DNA of 64,000 nucleotides from an uncultured Rhodopila sp. (GTDB lineage Bacteria; Pseudomonadota; Alphaproteobacteria; Acetobacterales; Acetobacteraceae): NCBI RefSeq assembly GCF_903915725.1, contig NZ_CAIWTY010000084.1:177684-241683 (forward strand). The letters run 5' to 3'. Position numbers and translations under genes: made by a program. The number at the start of each line of letters is the position of its first letter. Position 1 is the first letter of the stretch. The notes beneath the pieces are model-generated. The model saw nothing but the letters and a program-made list of their open reading frames with translations. It was not told the origin of the DNA and made no database searches. Of the stretch, positions 7,803 to 16,148 are shown in pieces.

Positions 7803-8782
7803 CAGGCCGGGCTGCCGAACGAGGCATCCAGCAGCGCGGCATCCACCGCTCCGGCGTGGAAGCTCTCCCCGGTCTCGATCGCTGTGACGATCACTTCGGC
7901 CGGGCTGAACAGCATCGGGTCGATGGCGTAGAAGTCGCCGTTCACCGCTTTGAACGTTTCCGCGAAGGGCCGTCCGTAGTCGCGCGATTTTGATGCCGGC
8001 ATCGCCTGCGCCAGATCGCTCGCCTGTGAAACCGATCCAGTAACGAACAAGTGAACGCGGCCGCCGAAGATGATCGCGTCGTTGGTCCGTCCCATGGCAG
8101 TGATGAAATCCGGATGCGGCGGCGGCAGTGGCGCGGCGCCGAGGCCATCGACGATGTCCGACAACGGGAAGTGGAGTTCGTGCGCCTTGTGCAGCGCCAC
8201 CTCCAGCACGCGCGCGACCACCTGCACGCTGCCGGCCAGGCTTTGCGTTGGCGCATACAAAATCGTCACATCGGCTGGAGCGACCCCGCAGGCTTCGGCG
8301 ATCGAGGTCACCAGCGGCGCGGGCGGCGGCTGGCCGCTTTCCAGCACAAGCACCGCCTGCTTTGAGTCTTCACGATAGCCAAGCTCGTCGAACAGTTTCT
8401 CCTTGCGCGCCAGCGCCCGGGCGGGGCCGGAGCCGAGGGCGAAGAACGCCCCCTTGCCCGTGCCATGCGACAGGCTCCAGCCGGCATATTGGCTGGCGAG
8501 GCAGGCGGTGACCGGGTTGGAACTCGCCACCGATATCGTCCACGGCCAGTGCGGCAGGGTGGGATCGCTTGTCAAGCGCACCTCCCCCAGGCCGCCCAGG
8601 CAGATCGCCCCCAGGCGCAGACCGGCGGCGATCCCGCCTCGGTGCGCGGCACCGGCGTCGATCAGGCGCTCGCCGGACTCCCCGCGCGAGACGCCGACGC
8701 GCAGCGCCGCGGCATCCGCGCAAAGGGCTTCGGCATAGTCATGCGCCCGGCGGTTCAGGCCGAGATCGGTTGGTGTGGTCAT
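7802..8782 (-). CDS. mch: Methenyl-H4MPT cyclohydrolase Mch
   Basis: A 326-residue cytoplasmic enzyme that hydrolyses N5,N10-methenyl-H4MPT to N5-formyl-H4MPT, between MtdB and the Fhc complex. Family signatures include LGGLGEVRL, ASSNPVTACLASQYAGW, GSGPARALA, and DFITAMGRTNDAIIFGG. Length is normal for the family. I chose the ATG at 8782, where homology begins; it overlaps the stop of the upstream ATP-grasp gene by four bases (ATGA), and its own stop overlaps the next gene the same way, so translation is coupled through three genes. Confidence 0.95.
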   Translation of the reverse strand: MTTPTDLGLNRRAHDYAEALCADAAALRVGVSRGESGERLIDAGAAHRGGIAAGLRLGAICLGGLGEVRLTSDPTLPHWPWTISVASSNPVTACLASQYAGWSLSHGTGKGAFFALGSGPARALARKEKLFDELGYREDSKQAVLVLESGQPPPAPLVTSIAEACGVAPADVTILYAPTQSLAGSVQVVARVLEVALHKAHELHFPLSDIVDGLGAAPLPPPHPDFITAMGRTNDAIIFGGRVHLFVTGSVSQASDLAQAMPASKSRDYGRPFAETFKAVNGDFYAIDPMLFSPAEVIVTAIETGESFHAGAVDAALLDASFGSPA

Positions 8783-9906
8783 GCGGCACCTTCTGCGTGA
8801 GCCAGGATTTCCGCCGCGCGGTGGCGCACCAGACGTTCCGCGGCCTCGGCGTCCGAGGTCTCCGCCAGCACCGTGCACAGCGGCGCCCCTTTCGGCACCC
8901 AACTTCCCGGGGCCTGCCGATCGGCGGTCCAGACGGGCCAGGGGAAGATAGGCGGGAGGGTGATGTCGGCGGGGGCGTAGACGAACGCGGCGGCGGCGGC
9001 GGCATGTGGCCAGACGGGTATAGTGTCCGGCAGCACGCCCTTACAGGCGTCGAGGTGCATGCGGAACAGCGCGCCCTCCGCGTCGGCGAAAATATCGAGC
9101 GTGGCGCCCGGACGCGGATTCACTTCCAGCATGTCGAAGCCGTCTTCCCGCACCAGGAAGTCGGCGCTGTTCAGGCCGCGCAGACCGGTAAGCGACACCA
9201 GCCGCGCCACGGCGTCCGAGAGTTCCCCGGCGCGGGCGTCGGACAGCGGCGCCGGACGTGACGACCCGCCATAGCGGAACGGGCGGCGCGGCGCCGGTTC
9301 GGCCCATTGCCGGCTCAGGCCGAGCACGCGGCAGCGTCCGCCGGCAGCCAGAAAGGCGGCGGATACCGGCTGGCCCGCCACGCGGCGCTGGAAATAGCGC
9401 CCGCGCCGGGCGGTGTCGCGGCGGGTGGACGCGGCGATATGCATGCCGCCGGCACCGCCGATGCGCTTGCGCAGCCAGATGCCCTCCCGCGGCTGGTCCA
9501 GCCGGACCTCGGGATGCGGCACGCCGGCCAGGGCGCAGGTTTCGGCGAAGCGGAACGGGTTCTTGATTTCGGTAACGACGGCCGCCGGATTGCCGAGCAG
9601 GGCGTGCCGGGCGGCGATGCATCGCAGGAGACCGGGACGATCCTCAAAGCCGCTGCCAACGACGACGCCAATGACATGACGCCCGGCGGCGAGACGGTCC
9701 AGCGCCGCCGACAGGGTGTCTTTGGCAAAGCCGTGCGTCAGGCTGCCGGGGACGGTTTCGCTGGCTTCGGCGAGGTCCCGGGTGTCGAGATCGCCGAACA
9801 TGTCGGCCACCAGCGGCCGGTAGCCGCCACGCCGCGCACAGGCCGCCAGCGCCCGGCCGGACAGGGCGGCGATCAGGACGGCGGGGGAGTCGGTGGATGG
9901 GATCAT
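8779..9906 (-). CDS. ATP-grasp protein of the H4MPT cluster (possible methylofuran glutamate ligase)
   Basis: A 375-residue ATP-grasp protein. Visible parts are a Rossmann-like N-terminus (VLIAALSGRALAACARRGG), the ATP loop WLRKRIGGAGGMHI near residue 145, and FDMLEVNPRPGATLDIF near residue 265 with the metal-binding Glu/Asn. It is unlike the RimK-type ligase two genes downstream and resembles the second ATP-grasp protein of bacterial H4MPT clusters; MfnD (tyramine-glutamate ligase) is the nearest characterised idea. The ATG at 9906 is the first gene of the four-gene overlapping run to fae. A palindromic repeat occupies the upstream spacer. Confidence 0.75.
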   Translation of the reverse strand: MIPSTDSPAVLIAALSGRALAACARRGGYRPLVADMFGDLDTRDLAEASETVPGSLTHGFAKDTLSAALDRLAAGRHVIGVVVGSGFEDRPGLLRCIAARHALLGNPAAVVTEIKNPFRFAETCALAGVPHPEVRLDQPREGIWLRKRIGGAGGMHIAASTRRDTARRGRYFQRRVAGQPVSAAFLAAGGRCRVLGLSRQWAEPAPRRPFRYGGSSRPAPLSDARAGELSDAVARLVSLTGLRGLNSADFLVREDGFDMLEVNPRPGATLDIFADAEGALFRMHLDACKGVLPDTIPVWPHAAAAAAFVYAPADITLPPIFPWPVWTADRQAPGSWVPKGAPLCTVLAETSDAEAAERLVRHRAAEILAHAEGAA

Positions 9907-9940
9907 GGAACGGTAACGTCCGGGATCCGTGTCCTCCCCC

Positions 9941-10028
9941 CGTCATGGTCCGCACAGGCGGACCATCCACTTCTTGCGCTGCGGGCTGCAGCAAAGGCGT
10001 GGATGGCGGGCCTGCGCCCGCCATGACG
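9941..10028. repeat. Palindromic element upstream of the mch operon
   Basis: An 88-bp unit with mini-hairpin TGGTCCGC-ACAG-GCGGACCA, diverged core arm ATCCACTTCTT, intact core arm AAGGCGTGGAT and mini-hairpin TGGCGGGC-CTGC-GCCCGCCA. It nearly fills the 172-bp spacer between mtdB and the ATP-grasp gene, both on the minus strand, so it may limit read-through or sit in the leader. Confidence 0.85.
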
Positions 10029-10078
10029 GTATACGCCGCCGGTGCGTCCGTTCAGGCGATGCGCGGCGACCGGTTCCT

Positions 10079-10972
10079 TCATTTCGACAGTTCGCGCGCC
10101 AGCACGAAGGCGTCGCGGAAATCCAAAGTAAGCGGCTTGCTGCTTTCGATCATCCGCCGGAACAACCCGAATTCCGTCTGGTATTTCGTCTGCCCGATCG
10201 CCAGCGCGCCAATCCCGGACGTGCCGCCGCCAATGCTTGCCCCGTCGGAAAACAGATCCAGCCCCGCAACGCCGAGCGGCGGAACCGCGTTTACATCGGC
10301 CACCGCCAGCAGGCCCGGAGACGCCCTCAGCAAATCCTCATGGATGATCTGCACGCCCGCCTTGCCGGCGCACAGCGCCACATCGGCATCTTTCAGTAGC
10401 GCCGCCTTCAACTCCTCGGTGCTGCCATCCGCGGCGCTCATGCTGACACCGAACCGCGCATTGCTCTCGTCCGCCGACTGCTGCACGCGCCGCACGCCGT
10501 CATGGCCGACAAGCGTGACCTGCGCCCCTTCCAGTGCGCTGATCACCGCCGAGGCAAAGCCGACCACGCCGGTTGCGCCGAACACCAATATGCGCGTCCC
10601 GGCCAGTTCCCGTTTGTGCGATATCCGTAACGTCCGCTCCAGCCGCGCCACCATCGCCGCCGCGGTCGTGAAAGACCCCGCGGGATCCGCGAACAGCGAA
10701 ACGACGAACGGCGGCACCATCGCCTTTTTCGCAGCGTCCAGCATGTCCAGCGCAGCAATCGCATTCTTGCCGCCAATGAAAACGCACGTTTTTGCTCCGT
10801 CGTTCGGAGGCCGCGAAAAAATCGCGTCCTGTACAAGCTCGGTCACTTGATGCAGCGTAACGTTCGTATAGGGGATGACGGCATCGTAGCCCGCATCCAG
10901 CGCCATGTTCAGATCGAACGGACTGGCATGCGGCAACGGACTCAACAAATGCAGAATTCTTTTCTCGGCCAC
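10079..10972 (-). CDS. mtdB: NAD(P)-dependent methylene-H4MPT dehydrogenase MtdB
   Basis: A 297-residue cytoplasmic dehydrogenase oxidising methylene-H4MPT to methenyl-H4MPT. The N-terminus EKRILHLLSPLPHASPFDLNMA is characteristic of MtdA/MtdB, and the dinucleotide fold is seen at ILVFGATGVVGFASAV. The end GGTSGIGALAIGQTKYQTE also matches. MtdB rather than MtdA is inferred from its place with mch and fae in an H4MPT cluster. The start is a GTG at 10972 with AAGGAAA six bases upstream. It follows the RFAP synthase gene by 36 bp on the same strand. Confidence 0.93.
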   Translation of the reverse strand: MAEKRILHLLSPLPHASPFDLNMALDAGYDAVIPYTNVTLHQVTELVQDAIFSRPPNDGAKTCVFIGGKNAIAALDMLDAAKKAMVPPFVVSLFADPAGSFTTAAAMVARLERTLRISHKRELAGTRILVFGATGVVGFASAVISALEGAQVTLVGHDGVRRVQQSADESNARFGVSMSAADGSTEELKAALLKDADVALCAGKAGVQIIHEDLLRASPGLLAVADVNAVPPLGVAGLDLFSDGASIGGGTSGIGALAIGQTKYQTEFGLFRRMIESSKPLTLDFRDAFVLARELSK

Positions 10973-11008
10973 AGGGGTTTCCTTTTCTTGGGTGGTTTGG
11001 CCGGGACG

Positions 11009-12016
11009 TCAGGCCATGCTCACCACTGCGCCCTGATTCAACACCCGGCAGACCAGCAAGTCCAGTCGTTTCGTCATGCCTCGCTGTTGCAAATTCAAGG
11101 CAAGCCGGTTGGCTTCACTGTCGTTGGCAGCAAAAGCGAATCCGGTCGGCCCCCAGGAACTCTGGCCGATGCCGGTTGCCCCCGCCTCGGCCAGCACGCG
11201 CATGGCATCGCCCACCAGCGGACTTGTGAAACGGCCTCCCTGGCTGGGGGCGAAATAATCGCCGGCATGGTTCTGAATCGCTGTAATCGCCGAGCCGAAG
11301 CCGGCGAGATCCTGTTCGGCCAGCGCCGGCAGCGCCTGCATCAGCACAAGGCGGCAGATGGCGCCGGAAACCGCCGGATCCATCGGCGCCAGGGCATCGA
11401 ACGCGCTGCGTTCCTGCCGACCCGAAAGTCCCGCGCGGTCGCGGTCGAGGACCAGCAGGACCCGCCATGCCTCCGGCACCGCCATGCGCGCCAGCAGCGG
11501 CGGCGGTTCGGCACGCTTTCCGCGGCCACCGTCAACGACAAGGCCGCCCTGGCTGAACAGGCCGATGCCGATGCCTGACCGCGCGCCACGTTCCAGGCGT
11601 TGCGCATCGCCGCGCGGATCATCCGGCAGACCCTCCAGCCGGCGCAAAGCCGCCGACACGCCCAGCGCCAGTTGCGTGCCGGAACCGAGGCCGGCATGCG
11701 ACGGCATCGCTTGCCCAATATCGACGGCATAGTGTCCGGACAGACCAAGATGCGCGCGCATCGACGCCAGATAGCGAGCGACGCGATCCTGTTCCGCTCC
11801 CGAAACGCAAGTTTCGTTGGCGCGGCGGGCGGTCAGCCGCGTCGCCGGTTGGTCAAGCAAAAGACCGATGCTGCCGAAGCGACGGCCGGCACCACCCTCC
11901 AGGTCGAAGAAGCCAAGGTGCAGACGTGCAGTGCAGCATACCGTTACGGTCGCATCGGGTTTGGCATTGTCGCGGTTGATGACCGACCCTCCCTGTGCTT
12001 TGGCTATTGCCTTCAT
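11009..12016 (-). CDS. mptG: Beta-ribofuranosylaminobenzene 5'-phosphate synthase (MptG)
   Basis: A 335-residue enzyme of the GHMP kinase superfamily that joins p-aminobenzoate to PRPP with loss of CO2, the committed step of methanopterin synthesis. Evidence: TARLHLGFFDLEGG near residue 30, the GHMP-type glycine loop MPSHAGLGSGTQLALGVSAA, GIGIGLFSQGGLVVDGG, and ATGIGQSSWGPTGFAF near the C-terminus. The ATG at 12016 is used. It is divergent from the pterin dehydratase with only 62 bp between starts, and 36 bp upstream of mtdB. Confidence 0.92.
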   Translation of the reverse strand: MKAIAKAQGGSVINRDNAKPDATVTVCCTARLHLGFFDLEGGAGRRFGSIGLLLDQPATRLTARRANETCVSGAEQDRVARYLASMRAHLGLSGHYAVDIGQAMPSHAGLGSGTQLALGVSAALRRLEGLPDDPRGDAQRLERGARSGIGIGLFSQGGLVVDGGRGKRAEPPPLLARMAVPEAWRVLLVLDRDRAGLSGRQERSAFDALAPMDPAVSGAICRLVLMQALPALAEQDLAGFGSAITAIQNHAGDYFAPSQGGRFTSPLVGDAMRVLAEAGATGIGQSSWGPTGFAFAANDSEANRLALNLQQRGMTKRLDLLVCRVLNQGAVVSMA

Positions 12017-12078
12017 TGCGGTATATGTCCCACATTAAGATGATCGCTGGCAATGACCGGATCGGAGGGAACAGTCGC

Positions 12079-12459
12079 ATGACGGCGCAAAATCCCGAGC
12101 GCGTTTACAATGATGCTGAAGTCGAAGCCTGGCTGGCGGCGAATCTGCCGCACTGGACGCTGGAAGGCGGCTGGATCAGGCGGAAATATCGCACGAGCGG
12201 CTGGAAAGGCACGCTGATGGTGGTCAACACCGTCGGCCATCTCGCCGAGGCCGCTTGGCATCATCCCGACATTACTCTGTCCTACGCCTGGCTCGAAGTG
12301 CGCCTGAACACCCATTCCGCGAAAGGAATCACCGGCAAGGATTTCGCGCTCGCCAGCAAGATCGAGGAGGTCGTGCAATGGCAGCCAGGCCTGGAGGACG
12401 GAGCGCTGGAAGGCACGCCGCGCGACGACCAGCGCTTTGCGTACATTAAATATGACTGA
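12079..12459 (+). CDS. Pterin-4a-carbinolamine dehydratase
   Basis: A 126-residue PCD/DcoH protein. The active-site signature is complete: His61-His62-Pro63 in EAAWHHPDITLSYAWLEVRL, followed by THSAKGIT with His79. In H4MPT-using bacteria a gene of this family lies in the cluster and is thought to help in pterin synthesis or recycling. The ATG at 12079 has GGAGGG upstream. Its stop lies within the first codons of fhcB, giving an 8-base overlap, so it leads the pcd-fhcBADC operon. Confidence 0.9.
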   Translation: MTAQNPERVYNDAEVEAWLAANLPHWTLEGGWIRRKYRTSGWKGTLMVVNTVGHLAEAAWHHPDITLSYAWLEVRLNTHSAKGITGKDFALASKIEEVVQWQPGLEDGALEGTPRDDQRFAYIKYD

Positions 12460-13621
12460 GCTTGCGCGGGCATGGCTGAACGGGCAGCCGGTCCCCGCTG
12501 CCCGGGCTGCCGCCGCCGCCGCATCGCTGCTTGCCGGCAGCCGATCGGCTGTGGTTGCGGGGATGGGAACGGATGTGGCGGGGGTGCGGGCGTCGGTGGC
12601 TTTGGCGCAGGCCATCGGCGGGTCGATCGACCATATGGACGCGCAGGCGGTGTTCGCGAATTTGGAGGTCATGCGGCGGGCGGGGTGGATCGTGACCACG
12701 CCGCTGCAAACGCGGGCGCGGGCGGATTTGGTGCTGCTGGTTGGGGACGGGCTGGTGGAAGCCTGGCCGGACATGGCCGAACGGCTGGCGTTGAGTGAGG
12801 CACCGACGGTTGCGGGGGGTAGCCGGAAGGTGGTGCATCTGTGCCCTGGCGGCACTCTTCCACCGTCATGGCCCGGCTTGTCCGGGCAACCTATCCCGGC
12901 ACGTGCGGGCATAGGTGGCCCGGACAAGCCGGGCCATGAAGATCGGGCGACGACATTGCGCACCATCGCCGCGGGAAAGCCCATTCTTCCGGCACTCGCT
13001 GCGCTGCGTGCGATGGTGGCGGGACGTAACACATCGCTGGACGAGACGGCTGCCGCGCCGCTGCGCGGCCTCGCTGCCACTCTGGCCGCTTCGCGCTTCG
13101 GCGTCGCCGTCTGGTCATCCGCCGCGCTCGATACGCTGGCGGTCGAGATGCTGTGCGGACTGATCGACGACCTCAACAAGACAACCCGCTTCGCCGGGCT
13201 GCCGCTCGCCCCTGCGAACGGCGCGGAGGCGGTGGCGCAGGCGCTGACCTGGATCACCGGTTTCCCGCCGCGCACGGGTTTCGCCGCGCCCGCGCCGCGG
13301 CATGACCGCTGGCGGTTCGACGCACAGCGGCTGATTGGCAGCGGCGAGGCGGACGCGGCGGTGTGGATTTCCGCCTTCTCAGCCAAACCTCCGGACTGGG
13401 ACAAAACCGTGCCGACAATCGCCCTGGTCCCGGCGGGCACTGCATTCAGAACCCCGCCGCAGGTGGTGTTCGAGGTCGGATGCCCCGGTCGCGATCACGA
13501 CGCGATGCTGTTCGATCCGGCGCCGGGCGGAATCGTTTTCTGCGCCGCCTCGGCACCATCCGCCGCCGCCAGCGTGGCGGCAACCTTGGCGGCCATCACC
13601 GCGGCGCTGCCGCCATGCTGA
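12452..13621 (+). CDS. fhcB: Formyltransferase/hydrolase complex subunit B (FhcB) with in-frame palindrome
   Basis: A 389-residue FwdB/FmdB-like subunit. RSAVVAGMGTDVAGVRASVALAQ, DHMDAQAVFANLEVMRRAGW and VAVWSSAALDTLAVEMLCGL match the formylmethanofuran dehydrogenase B fold. Bacterial FhcB has no redox function and serves as a structural part of a complex that produces formate. Residues about 138-163 (PSWPGLSGQPIPARAGIGGPD...) are encoded by a palindrome at 12865-12939 and look foreign to the family; homology resumes at TLRTIAAGKPILPALAALRAM. The start overlaps the dehydratase stop, and its stop overlaps fhcA by 7 bases. Confidence 0.88.
   Translation: MTELARAWLNGQPVPAARAAAAAASLLAGSRSAVVAGMGTDVAGVRASVALAQAIGGSIDHMDAQAVFANLEVMRRAGWIVTTPLQTRARADLVLLVGDGLVEAWPDMAERLALSEAPTVAGGSRKVVHLCPGGTLPPSWPGLSGQPIPARAGIGGPDKPGHEDRATTLRTIAAGKPILPALAALRAMVAGRNTSLDETAAAPLRGLAATLAASRFGVAVWSSAALDTLAVEMLCGLIDDLNKTTRFAGLPLAPANGAEAVAQALTWITGFPPRTGFAAPAPRHDRWRFDAQRLIGSGEADAAVWISAFSAKPPDWDKTVPTIALVPAGTAFRTPPQVVFEVGCPGRDHDAMLFDPAPGGIVFCAASAPSAAASVAATLAAITAALPPC
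12865..12939. repeat. Palindromic element inserted in frame in fhcB (second sequence type)
   Basis: A 75-bp nested palindrome: GTCATGG, mini-hairpin GCCCGG-CTTGT-CCGGGC, a central CCTATCCCGGC...GCGGGCATAGG stem, mini-hairpin GCCCGGACAAGCCGGGC and CCATGA. It has the same architecture as the ATCCACGCCTT family (two mini-hairpins around a central stem) but a different core. Its length of 25 codons leaves the fhcB frame open. Confidence 0.85.
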
Positions 13622-15228
13622 CGCGTTTGACGGGCGGACGGATCGTCGATCCCGCCAATGGCCGCGACGGCATCGGCGATCTTTGGCTGCGGGACGGACG
13701 CATCGTTTCTGCCCCGGACGGAGCGCAGGCCGGCGAGACGCATGATGTCACCGGCTGCATCGTCATGGCAGGCGGGATCGACATCCATACCCACGTCGCC
13801 GGAACCAACGTCAACACCGCGCGGCTGCTGCTGCCGGAGTTGCGCGCCGCCACCGCGGCGGCATCGGTGCCGATAACGGAGACGATCGGGCGGCTGTATG
13901 CGGCGATGGGCTACACCATGGTGGTGGAGCCGGCGATTTCGCCGCATGTCGCACCCCAGGCACATCTGGAGCTGGCGGATATTCCACTGATCGACACGGC
14001 GATTCTCGCGGTGCTCGGCAACGACGATTACCTGCTGCGGCTGATGGCGGCGAACGAGGGTGGCTCGGCCATCGCCGACTATGCCGCGCGCGTGCTGTCC
14101 GGCAGCCGGGCCATCGGCATCAAGGCGATCAACCCGGGCGCCGCCGCGGCCTTCAAGTCCAACGTGCGCGGATTCGGCCTGGACGATGCGGTGCCGAACA
14201 GCGAAATCACGTCACGCGCGATCATCAATACGTTGCAGGCGGCGACGGAATCACTCGGGCTGCCGCATCCGCTGCATCTGCATTGCAGCAATCTCGGCAT
14301 GCCGGGGAATGCGGAAACCGCGCTGGCGACGATGGATGCGGCCGGCGACACGCGGCTGCATATCGCGCATTTGCAGTTCTACGCGTACGGCAAGGATGGT
14401 CCGCGCGGATTTTCCTCCGCTGCGCCGCGCCTGGCCGAGGCGGTCAATGCGAAGCGGAACATCACCGCGGATATCGGGCAGGTGATGTTCGGGCAGACGG
14501 TGACGATTTCATCCGATGTGCTGCGCCAGTTCAACGCCCGCGGCAGCGCGCGTCCGCGCAAGTCGGTGATTATCGACGGCGACGGCAATGGCGGCGGCGT
14601 CGTGCCGTATCGCTACCGCAAGACTGATTTCTTCAATGCGGTGCAGTGGGCGGCGGGACTGGAACTGTTTCTACTGATTAACGACCCGTGGCGGGTGTTC
14701 TTTACGACCGATCATCCGAACGGCGCGCCCTTCACCGCGTATCCTGATCTGCTGGCGCTGCTGATGGACCGCTCGGTGCGGGCCCGGCATATGGATTCGC
14801 TGCCGAAAGAGGCGATCGAGGTCACCACGCTGGCCTCGATCACGCGCGAATACACGCTGCCGGAAATCGCCATCATGACCCGCGCCGCGCCGGCCCGGTT
14901 GCTGGGGTTGGCGGATCGGGGGCATCTCGGGGCGGGGGCGCGGGCCGATGTGGCGGTCTACCGGACGCAATCGGATATCGCGGCGATGTTTCGCGACGCG
15001 GCGCTGGTGCTGAAGGACGGCGTGCCGATAATCCGCGACGGCGTACCGGTGACGCGGTCGTTCGGCCGGGCGGTGACGGTGCGGCCGGAATTCGATACGG
15101 CCATCAACCGAGGGCTATCGGGGTTCTACGAGCGCATCTACGGCGTATCGCACGCCGCGTTCGACGTTCCGGGGGCAGAAATGCTCGGCCGCGTCCAGGC
15201 ATTCGAGGCGGTGCCATGCCGGACCTAG
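13615..15228 (+). CDS. fhcA: Formyltransferase/hydrolase complex subunit A (FhcA)
   Basis: A 537-residue amidohydrolase-fold subunit, homologous to FwdA/FmdA, that hydrolyses the formylated methanofuran-like carrier to formate. The metal site is visible: His58 and His60 in GGIDIHTHVAGTN, LHLHCSNLGMPGN, LHIAHLQFYAYG, and FFTTDHPNGAPF with the catalytic-type Asp. Length is normal. The ATG at 13615 overlaps the fhcB stop, and its own stop lies 13 bases into fhcD. The subunit works with FhcD, which brings the formyl group from H4MPT. Confidence 0.95.
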   Translation: MLTRLTGGRIVDPANGRDGIGDLWLRDGRIVSAPDGAQAGETHDVTGCIVMAGGIDIHTHVAGTNVNTARLLLPELRAATAAASVPITETIGRLYAAMGYTMVVEPAISPHVAPQAHLELADIPLIDTAILAVLGNDDYLLRLMAANEGGSAIADYAARVLSGSRAIGIKAINPGAAAAFKSNVRGFGLDDAVPNSEITSRAIINTLQAATESLGLPHPLHLHCSNLGMPGNAETALATMDAAGDTRLHIAHLQFYAYGKDGPRGFSSAAPRLAEAVNAKRNITADIGQVMFGQTVTISSDVLRQFNARGSARPRKSVIIDGDGNGGGVVPYRYRKTDFFNAVQWAAGLELFLLINDPWRVFFTTDHPNGAPFTAYPDLLALLMDRSVRARHMDSLPKEAIEVTTLASITREYTLPEIAIMTRAAPARLLGLADRGHLGAGARADVAVYRTQSDIAAMFRDAALVLKDGVPIIRDGVPVTRSFGRAVTVRPEFDTAINRGLSGFYERIYGVSHAAFDVPGAEMLGRVQAFEAVPCRT

Positions 15229-16148
15229 CCCCTCTTGTTCGCAACGGCGTATCGATCGACGATACGTTCGCGGAAGCGTTCGACATGCGCGGCACCGCGC
15301 TGATCATTACTGCGCCGACATTGCGCTGGGCGCGCATCGCGGCAGTCAGCATGACCGGGTTTGCCACCTCGATCATCGCCTGCGGGGTGGAGGCCGGGAT
15401 CGATACCGAAGTGGCGCCGGAACAGACCCCGGACGGGCGGCCGGGGGTGCGGGTGCTGCTGTTCGCCGGCTCCACTGCCGAATTGCAGAAGCAGTTGATC
15501 AACCGCGTCGGCCAGTGCGTGCTGACCAGTCCGGGGTCCGCCTGTTACGCGGGACTGACCGGAACGGAGCCGCTGAAACTCGGCGACGGGATGCGATACT
15601 TCGCCGACGGCTGGCAAATCTCCAAGCGGCTGCCGGACCGGCATGTCTGGCGCATGCCGGTGATGGACGGGGAGTTTGTTTGCGAGGGAACAACCGGATT
15701 GACCAAGGGCGCCGTCGGCGGCGGCAACCTGATCCTGATGGCGCGGTCATCCGAGGGCGCGCTGGTCGCGGCGGAGGCGGCGGCGGAGGCGATTGCCGGG
15801 GTGCCCGGCGTGATCGCCCCGTTTCCGGGCGGGATCGTGCGGTCCGGTTCGAAGGTGGGGTCGAAATACAAGGGCATGATCGCCTCCACCAATCATCTGT
15901 ATTGCCCGACCTTGCGCGGCGCGGTGCCGGACTCGGAACTCGGGCCGGAGATCGCTGCGGTGCTGGAACTGGTGATCGACGGGCTGACGCCGGAGGCCGT
16001 CGCGGATGCGATGCGGGCCGGGCTGGCGGCGATCGCCGCAGTGGGGCCGGAGCGTGGCGCCTGCCGCGTCGGCGCCGGCAATTACGGCGGCAAGCTGGGG
16101 CGTCACCACTACCATCTGCACGCCCTGGTGCCGGAGGGCGGGCCATGA
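15216..16148 (+). CDS. fhcD: Formyl-H4MPT:methylofuran formyltransferase FhcD
   Basis: A 310-residue Ftr homologue. It transfers the formyl group from H4MPT to the methanofuran-like carrier within the Fhc complex. Diagnostic segments are FAEAFDMRGTALIITA at residue 18, GFATSIIACGVEAGID, GSKYKGMIASTNHLYCP and the C-terminal GAGNYGGKLGRHHYHLH. The ATG at 15216 lies inside the end of fhcA, and the stop overlaps the fhcC start (ATGA). No unusual change is seen. Confidence 0.96.
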   Translation: MPDLAPLVRNGVSIDDTFAEAFDMRGTALIITAPTLRWARIAAVSMTGFATSIIACGVEAGIDTEVAPEQTPDGRPGVRVLLFAGSTAELQKQLINRVGQCVLTSPGSACYAGLTGTEPLKLGDGMRYFADGWQISKRLPDRHVWRMPVMDGEFVCEGTTGLTKGAVGGGNLILMARSSEGALVAAEAAAEAIAGVPGVIAPFPGGIVRSGSKVGSKYKGMIASTNHLYCPTLRGAVPDSELGPEIAAVLELVIDGLTPEAVADAMRAGLAAIAAVGPERGACRVGAGNYGGKLGRHHYHLHALVPEGGP

